Of a stretch of 24,133 nucleotides of DNA, positions 19,088 to 24,133 are shown one piece after another (positions within the stretch are counted from its first letter, which is position 1; each line of letters starts with the position of its first letter). Source of the DNA: CAYJVP01 sp964373615. GTDB taxonomy: Bacteria > Patescibacteriota > Patescibacteriia > UBA9934 > GWF2-40-263. A model generated the notes under the pieces. It saw nothing but the letters and a program-made list of their open reading frames with translations. It ran no database searches and had not been told where the DNA came from. The stretch spans positions 1-24,133 of the forward strand of contig CAYJVP010000003.1 of NCBI GenBank assembly GCA_964373615.1, written 5' to 3'. The position numbers were made by a program, and so were the translations under genes.

Positions 19088-22075
19088 ATGTCCCTCGCTC
19101 ACCGCATCCCGCATACATGGAGGAGCAGGCCCGGCAGACTGCCGGGCAGGCGACGTCGCTTGTCCCTGCGCCGGCTCCTCGGTCGAAACACCATCAAAAA
19201 TGCCGCCTTGGCTGCCGTAGCTCTGACCCTGCTTGGGTCGATCGGCGTCCTGGCAACGTTTGCCTTTGTGAGCCGCGACCTGCCGGATCCAAACACACTG
19301 TCTGATCGCTCCGTCGTGCAAAGTACGAAAATCTACGACCGCACGGGAGAGCGTCTTCTCTACGAAATCTACGGCAATGAAAACCGCACGCTCGCCAAAA
19401 TGCAGGAAGGATTCTGCGGTGGCGACGCAGACGTTGAAACCGACCCAAACGGAATTCCCCTCTTTGCGGTGCAGGCAACCATCGCGGCGGAAGACCATCG
19501 ATTCTGTGAACACCACGGTTTTAGCGTGACCGGGGTTCTGCGTGCGGCCCTTTTTGCCGGCGGACGCGGCGGCGGCTCGACCCTGACCCAGCAGCTCGTC
19601 AAAAACGCCATTCTTTCAAACGAACGAACGATCGTGAGAAAAGTAAAGGAGCTCATTTTGTCTATCGAACTTGAGCGCCGCTATTCCAAAGATGAAATCC
19701 TGCAGATTTATTTCAACGAAATTCCCTACGGCTCCACAAACTACGGCATCCAGGCCGCCGCGCAAAACTATCTCAAAAAATCCGTGAGGGACCTGACCCT
19801 CGCGGAAGCCGCGGCGCTCGCCGCTCTCCCGCAGCGTCCAACCACTCTCCTCAACAACCCGGACCTCCTGCTCGCACGACGCAATTGGATTTTGGACAGC
19901 ATGGTCGAACGTGGATTTGTGACGAGCGAGCAGGCGGAAGCGGCCAAAGGAGACGCGCTCAACATCGAGCCGCAGATCGTCAACATCACTGCTCCGCATT
20001 TCGTGTTCTACGTCAAAGAACTTCTCGTCGACAAATTGGGGATGGGCCAACGCGACGTCGAAGAGGGCGGGCTCAAGGTCACCACGACCCTCGACGTTGA
20101 CAAACAAACCATCGCGGAGGAGGAGGTCGTAAACGGCGTTGAGACGCGCGGGGCTTCGTATGGATTTACGAACGCGTCGCTCGTGTCGCTTGATCCGAAA
20201 ACCGGACAGGTCCTCGCCATGGTCGGCTCCAAGGATTATTTCGATGACACGATCGACGGACAGGTCAATGTCGCCTTGCGCGCGCGGCAGCCAGGTTCCA
20301 GCTTTAAGCCGATTGTCTACGCGGCCGGATTTGAAAAAGGATACACGCCAAACACGATCCTCTGGGACATCAAAACAGAATTTCCAACCGCAACCGGCAC
20401 ATACGCCCCGAACAACTATGACCTGAAGGAGCGCGGGCCGCTGACCGCGCGCCAAGCGCTTCAGGGGTCATTGAACATCCCGGCGGTTGAAATGGTGTAC
20501 TTGGTTGGCGTGGAAAACGCGCTTTCGTTTGCGGAAAGGCTCGGCTACACAACCTTTGCGGATCGCTCACGCTTTGGGCTGGCGATCGTGCTCGGTGGCG
20601 CCGAGGTAAAACTCCTCGAACATACGAACGCTTACGCCACCTTTGCCAACGACGGCGCCTACCACGAACCCGTTGCCATCTTGAAGGTTGAGGACGCGAG
20701 CGGCAACGTGCTCTACGAATGGAAAGAACGCGAAGGGAAAAAAGCGATGGAGCCAAACATCGCTCGCACGATCACAAACGTCTTGTCGGACAACAACGCC
20801 CGCGCCTACATTTTCGGCGCGAGCAGCTACCTGCAGCTTGGCGAGCGACCCGTGGCCGCAAAAACCGGAACGACCAATGACTACCACGACGCCTGGACGG
20901 TCGGGTATACGCCGTCCTTGGTCGCCGGAGTCTGGGTTGGCAACAACAACAACGACGCCATGGTGCGCGGCGCGGACGGCTCCGTTGTCGCCGCGCCGAT
21001 CTGGAACGCATACATGAAACGAGCGCTCGCAACCCAGCCAATCGAAACATTCACGCCCCCTGAACGAAAGCCCGCGGGCAAAGCGATCTTGGACGGAAGC
21101 CTGCCCGTGCAAACGGTCACCATTGATACGGCGTCCGAAAAACTCGCCACTGAATACACGCCTTCGTCGTATCGGCAGGAAAAGACGTTCGCGGAGTACC
21201 ACACCATCCTCCACTACGTGAACAAGGATGACCCGCTCGGGAACCCGCCGACAAACCCGGCCGACGATCCGTATTACGGTCCGTGGGAAGCCGCCCTCGC
21301 GGACTGGATCGCGCGAGAAGAAGCGCGGACGGGAGTTGCCCTTGGACAGGGCTCGGCGCCAACCGAGTATGACGACGTGCACGTACCGGAAAATTTTCCA
21401 ACGGTCACGATCGAATCCCCGAATCACGACGAAGGGTTCGACACGCGCAAAATCGAAGTCAATGTGAATGCCTCGGCTCCGCGAGGAATTCGACGCGTGG
21501 AATTCTACGTCGACGGATATTACCTCGGCAGCGACTCGCGTGCCCCGTACAGCGTCAAAACGACCATCCCAAACACCGTCGGCCGCGGCTATCACACCAT
21601 CAAAGCCGTTGCCTATGACGATGTCGACAACACAGGCTCGGCCTCGATTGGCATTCGCCTGCTTGTTGACGAGACTGAAGACCGTCTTGAAATCATTGAT
21701 CCAAAAAACGGACAGACGATCGAGCGCATCCAGGACACCTTCACCGTTGTCGTGTCTGTTGACGATCCGGGTGCGTATGCTTCCGTCAGCGTCTACCAAG
21801 AAAAAATCGGCGGGTCAGGCCGATCCTTGGTGTCCTCTGTCAGCTCGCCTGCGTCTCCGTTTCTGACCTTTAGCTGGACGCTTCCCGAAGACGGCGATTG
21901 GGTCCTTTCCGCGCGTGCCAAAGGGGCGGAAGGTGGCGATCTCGACACGCCGGGTATCGTGGTGCGTGTGACCACGCCGAGCGAAACGTCCGCATCCACT
22001 TCAGCCGAGACCGCAGAGGCCGAAGACGCACCGGTTGAGGTCGAGCCGTCCAGCTTGAATCCGTTCTCACCGTAA
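19088..22075 (+). CDS. Class A penicillin-binding protein (transglycosylase/transpeptidase)
   Basis: 995 aa, a bifunctional peptidoglycan synthase. A basic cytoplasmic tail (1-35) and a membrane anchor (36-62) precede the GT51 transglycosylase: catalytic E135 (AAEDHRF), GGGSTLTQQLVKN (161-173), RKVKELILSIELERRYSKDEIL (184-205) and FNEIPYG (209-215). The transpeptidase follows: active serine S404 with K407 (GSSFK), SLN (461-463) and KTGT (592-595). Residues ~760-960 hold Ig-like domains, ending in a Ser/Glu/Ala-rich tail. Length exceeds a typical ~800-aa PBP1A because of this C-terminal extension. It is divergent from the 3D protein and overlaps the stop of the livF-type gene by 9 bp (convergent). 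The cytoplasmic tail contains a perfect palindrome at 19129-19147. Confidence 0.95.
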   Translation: MSLAHRIPHTWRSRPGRLPGRRRRLSLRRLLGRNTIKNAALAAVALTLLGSIGVLATFAFVSRDLPDPNTLSDRSVVQSTKIYDRTGERLLYEIYGNENRTLAKMQEGFCGGDADVETDPNGIPLFAVQATIAAEDHRFCEHHGFSVTGVLRAALFAGGRGGGSTLTQQLVKNAILSNERTIVRKVKELILSIELERRYSKDEILQIYFNEIPYGSTNYGIQAAAQNYLKKSVRDLTLAEAAALAALPQRPTTLLNNPDLLLARRNWILDSMVERGFVTSEQAEAAKGDALNIEPQIVNITAPHFVFYVKELLVDKLGMGQRDVEEGGLKVTTTLDVDKQTIAEEEVVNGVETRGASYGFTNASLVSLDPKTGQVLAMVGSKDYFDDTIDGQVNVALRARQPGSSFKPIVYAAGFEKGYTPNTILWDIKTEFPTATGTYAPNNYDLKERGPLTARQALQGSLNIPAVEMVYLVGVENALSFAERLGYTTFADRSRFGLAIVLGGAEVKLLEHTNAYATFANDGAYHEPVAILKVEDASGNVLYEWKEREGKKAMEPNIARTITNVLSDNNARAYIFGASSYLQLGERPVAAKTGTTNDYHDAWTVGYTPSLVAGVWVGNNNNDAMVRGADGSVVAAPIWNAYMKRALATQPIETFTPPERKPAGKAILDGSLPVQTVTIDTASEKLATEYTPSSYRQEKTFAEYHTILHYVNKDDPLGNPPTNPADDPYYGPWEAALADWIAREEARTGVALGQGSAPTEYDDVHVPENFPTVTIESPNHDEGFDTRKIEVNVNASAPRGIRRVEFYVDGYYLGSDSRAPYSVKTTIPNTVGRGYHTIKAVAYDDVDNTGSASIGIRLLVDETEDRLEIIDPKNGQTIERIQDTFTVVVSVDDPGAYASVSVYQEKIGGSGRSLVSSVSSPASPFLTFSWTLPEDGDWVLSARAKGAEGGDLDTPGIVVRVTTPSETSASTSAETAEAEDAPVEVEPSSLNPFSP
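19129..19147 (+). repeat. GC palindrome within the PBP N-terminal codons
   Basis: GCCCGGCA-GAC-TGCCGGGC forms an 8-bp perfect stem with a 3-nt loop, encoding part of the Arg/Gly/Pro cytoplasmic tail. The motif resembles the GGCAGGC-type repeats at 4831-4949. Confidence 0.7.
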
Positions 22076-22771
22076 GTACGCCTCGTGCATACGTTCGGGG
22101 CGCGAGAGCTCCGCAGCGCTTCCTGCGGCGCGGATTTCCCCGTTTGCAAGAAGGTACCCTCGGTCCACGTACTTCAACGCAAGCCGCACATTTTGCTCAA
22201 CCACGAGAATCGTCGTGCCCGCCTGCCGAATCTCTTCCAGTTTTTGAAACACCTCGTGCATGAGCTTGGGCGAGAGCCCAAGCGAGGGCTCGTCGAGCAT
22301 CAAAAACTTCGGCGTCATCATAAGGGCCCGACCAACCGCAAGCTGTTGCTGCTGACCCCCGGAAAGATTTCCAGCGAGCTCCCGCGCCTTTTCGCGAAGG
22401 ACAGGAAAACGCTCCTCCACAACCTCTTGATTTGCGAGGAGCGTTTCCTTGTGATCGAGCAGGTATCCGCCCATTTCTAAATTTTCGCGCACGGTAAGCG
22501 ACGGAAAGACAAGCCGCCCCTGCGGCACAAATCCAATCCCTTCCTCAAGAAGGGCATGCGTTGGCAATCTCGTGATGTCTTTTCCACGAAACAGAATGCT
22601 CCCCTCGGTTCGGTTTGTGAGCCCGACAACGGATTTCAGCACGGTTGACTTCCCGGCGCCGTTGGGGCCAATCAACACAACCATCTCGCCCTCCCCGACG
22701 CCAAGAGAAACATGGCGAAGGACCTGAAGATCGCCGTAGCCCGCACATAAATTTTGCACTTCAAGAAGCAT
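22067..22771 (-). CDS. livF: LivF-type ABC transporter ATPase
   Basis: 234 aa, a nucleotide-binding subunit of the branched-chain amino acid (HAAT) family. Walker A GPNGAGKS (35-42), Q-loop Q84 (FVPQGRLVFPSLTV), signature LSGGQ (136-140), Walker B FLMLDEP (156-162). The H-loop histidine is replaced by Q (VVEQNVRLALK, 190-200), as is normal for LivF. The adjacent RGYLLANG also matches LivF. It lies 3 nt after the UPF0462-like gene and is last in the operon. The transported substrate cannot be told from the ATPase; amides, amino acids or urea are known for this family. Confidence 0.9.
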   Translation of the reverse strand: MLLEVQNLCAGYGDLQVLRHVSLGVGEGEMVVLIGPNGAGKSTVLKSVVGLTNRTEGSILFRGKDITRLPTHALLEEGIGFVPQGRLVFPSLTVRENLEMGGYLLDHKETLLANQEVVEERFPVLREKARELAGNLSGGQQQQLAVGRALMMTPKFLMLDEPSLGLSPKLMHEVFQKLEEIRQAGTTILVVEQNVRLALKYVDRGYLLANGEIRAAGSAAELSRPERMHEAYLR

Positions 22772-22774
22772 ACG

Positions 22775-23320
22775 TCAGGCAAGTCGCGCAAAGGGGAACG
22801 TGTGCGGCTGATGAAAATCCGGCTGCCCGCCAGGGACCGGATGATGCGCAAGAAACTGCCCGCCAGCGATCATAAACGCATTAAGCGCTTTCAGAGATGT
22901 CGGAAAAAGATCTCGTGGGATCAAAATCTCGTTCACGCATCGGTCGTCGGGAAGGACGACGTGGCGCGTCTCAAACGAAAGATCGGCAAAATCGGCAACA
23001 AGGCGCCTTGGCGCATCAAACCCAAGGACAAGATGATGTCCACCCACCCCAAGCTCAACCTCAAGGTATTGGCCGTCCTCATCCACAAAAAAGATTTCGA
23101 CCACGTCATACTCCCAGAGTCCGTCAACGCGAGAACCAACCGGGGCCTCTGGAATTTTCGACGAAGCAAGGGATCGCGTGGTGGCGCGAACAAGAATTCC
23201 GCGCTCGTTTTGTTGAAGCTCAATGAAGGCACCCAATCGTTCGTTTGGACAGGGCTGTCCGCTCCAAAGCCTTCCGACCGCCACACGCAGAACCTCTGGT
23301 TGTTTGGGGATGACCATCAT
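22775..23320 (-). CDS. UPF0462 (C4orf33)-like protein between livG and livF
   Basis: 181 aa, soluble, no signal peptide. Motifs at 66-78 (DGLWEYDVVEIFF), 85-99 (YLEVELGVGGHHLVL) and 167-172 (PDFHQP) fit the UPF0462/C4orf33 family, a carbohydrate-binding (CBM9/DOMON)-like beta-sandwich of unknown function. Two adjacent histidines (HH, 95-96 and 159-160) and H170 could form a metal or ligand site. The ATG overlaps the livG stop (ATGA), and the stop lies 3 nt before livF, so it is co-translated with the transporter subunits. Its insertion between livG and livF suggests a link to the transported substrate, which is inference. M3 (23317) is out of frame with the overlap; MMVIP at 23320 is taken as the start. 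Confidence 0.7.
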   Translation of the reverse strand: MMVIPKQPEVLRVAVGRLWSGQPCPNERLGAFIELQQNERGILVRATTRSLASSKIPEAPVGSRVDGLWEYDVVEIFFVDEDGQYLEVELGVGGHHLVLGFDAPRRLVADFADLSFETRHVVLPDDRCVNEILIPRDLFPTSLKALNAFMIAGGQFLAHHPVPGGQPDFHQPHTFPFARLA

Positions 23321-24060
23321 AGATCCATACCAAGATAAGCCTCGAGGACGCGATGGTCTTTGAAGACGATCTCCGGTGCGCCAGAGGCGAGCACACTCCC
23401 TTGATCCATCACGATGACATGATCCGCCACGGCGCGCACAAAATCCATGTCATGCTCGATGAGCAGGACCGTCTCTCCCTTCCTCTTCAAATCTTTGAAC
23501 ATCTCCTTGAACCGCTCCCGAAGCACGGGGTTCACGCCAGCCACGGGCTCGTCGAGCATCAAAAGCTCGTGAGGGTTCAGAAGGGCACGCGCGAGATCAA
23601 ACAGTTTTTGCTGTCCATAGGAGAGATCCGTCACGATCGTCCCCGGATCCTTGTCGAGCCCGACGAAACGCATGGTCTCGAGAACCTTTTCGCGCTCTTC
23701 CCCATCACCCCGAGCTCCGCGCAGGAGCATCCGCCAGAAGCGATCATCCTCGGTCCGCAGAGCCAGGAGAAGGTTATCTTCAATGGAAAGATTCTTAAAG
23801 AGTCGAGAGAGTTGAAACGTGCGAGAGACTCCGGTGCGCGAACGCTGCCAGGCCGGCAGCGGCGTCAAATCAACTGAACCCAACTCGACCGTGCCGCTGT
23901 CCGCGGGCAAAAATCCGGACACCAGGTTGAACACCGTTGTCTTGCCAGCGCCGTTTGGCCCAATGAGCGCCGTGATCGTCTTCGGCTCAACGTGAAATGT
24001 ACAACGGTTAACGGCGACAACCCCACCGAAAGATTTTGAGAGATTGGAAATCTTGAGCAT
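23317..24060 (-). CDS. livG: LivG-type ABC transporter ATPase
   Basis: 247 aa. Walker A GPNGAGKT (34-41), Q-loop Q83 (SRTFQLSRLFKNLSIEDNLL), signature LSYGQ (146-150), Walker B LLMLDEP (166-172), H-loop H203 (IEHDMDFV). SRTFQ, EPVAGVNP and the length are characteristic of LivG. With livF it forms the ATPase pair for LivH/LivM permeases, which are not in the window and, if present, lie to the right (upstream on the minus strand). ATG 24060 is the only reasonable start; no strong RBS is seen. Confidence 0.92.
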   Translation of the reverse strand: MLKISNLSKSFGGVVAVNRCTFHVEPKTITALIGPNGAGKTTVFNLVSGFLPADSGTVELGSVDLTPLPAWQRSRTGVSRTFQLSRLFKNLSIEDNLLLALRTEDDRFWRMLLRGARGDGEEREKVLETMRFVGLDKDPGTIVTDLSYGQQKLFDLARALLNPHELLMLDEPVAGVNPVLRERFKEMFKDLKRKGETVLLIEHDMDFVRAVADHVIVMDQGSVLASGAPEIVFKDHRVLEAYLGMDL

Positions 24061-24133
24061 ACGTATGGCCTGAGCCCGACCTATTTATGCCATATGAGGC
24101 ATTAACTACCTAATTCTGTGGGCATCATTGTAT
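24061..24133 (-). other. Upstream of livG: short hairpin, no gene seen
   Basis: The last 73 bp hold an ATGCC/GGCAT stem (24087-24102) and no convincing promoter or coding start. It may be an intergenic space after a further transporter gene to the right. Confidence 0.35.

Noticed and set aside
19616..21799. Long minus-strand open frames (279 and 410 codons) opposite the PBP gene
   Set aside because: They lie fully antisense to a clear class A PBP with all catalytic motifs; their length follows from codon bias, and no domain can be read in them.

Overview
The window reads as a chromosomal piece of a Patescibacteria (CPR) bacterium, most like the Parcubacteria/Uhrbacteria/Magasanikbacteria side. 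This is inferred from the style of the short 3D-domain protein, the PBP1 with a C-terminal Ig-like tail, the large modular secreted proteins and the repeat-rich intergenic DNA. TGA clearly serves as a stop codon (several genes end in ATGA overlaps), which argues against the UGA=Gly lineages. No taxonomic marker is present, so this placement is moderate confidence.

Layout. (1) 1-1178, minus: a strikingly GC-rich partial membrane-protein gene of unknown function, with its own sigma70-like promoter and structured leader. (2) 1401-4722, minus: a four-gene Fe-S operon, nifS/iscS - iscU - 3Fe-4S-type ferredoxin - FAD-dependent ferredoxin-reductase-like protein. The IscU carries a BFD-like tail that has lost its cysteines. 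(3) 4799-5150: a repeat-rich, MITE-like insertion with 10-bp terminal inverted repeats and TTCA flanks, abutting the stop codon of a VIT/CCC1-type iron transporter (5152-5709, minus). (4) 5771-6366, plus: a Host_attach/baeRF-like protein, tRNA-Cys(GCA) and its terminator, followed by a gene-free stretch with a perfect 30-bp palindrome and another copy of the MITE end.

(5) 6656-17859, minus: about 11 kb of cell-surface genes. Upstream to downstream these are a cohesin+dockerin membrane protein, a single-pass protein with an extracellular domain, a 1001-aa beta-propeller protein, a small secreted beta-sandwich protein, then after a promoter a DUF916/WxLIP-like membrane-anchored protein and a small secreted protein, and finally a separately promoted single-pass protein. 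The small secreted protein and the propeller protein share a ~155-residue C-terminal domain with a WxL-like layout. The small secreted protein and the cohesin/dockerin protein share an N-terminal domain. I regard this set as the best candidate for an undescribed surface-assembly system.

(6) 17905-18475: a lone receiver-domain response regulator converging on a remnant of a histidine kinase ATPase domain. The remnant overlaps, in another frame, the end of a complete 3D-domain protein (18409-18930, minus). (7) 19088-22075, plus: a bifunctional class A PBP. (8) 22067-24060, minus: LivG-type ABC ATPase - UPF0462-like protein - LivF-type ABC ATPase, probably the downstream end of a larger transporter operon.

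Across the window several genes (5709-, 5771+, 8197-, 19088+) have a -10 hexamer 8-9 nt before the start codon, which implies leaderless mRNAs. Three promoters share the -35 TGGACG. All family calls come from reading motifs by eye; no database search was run.
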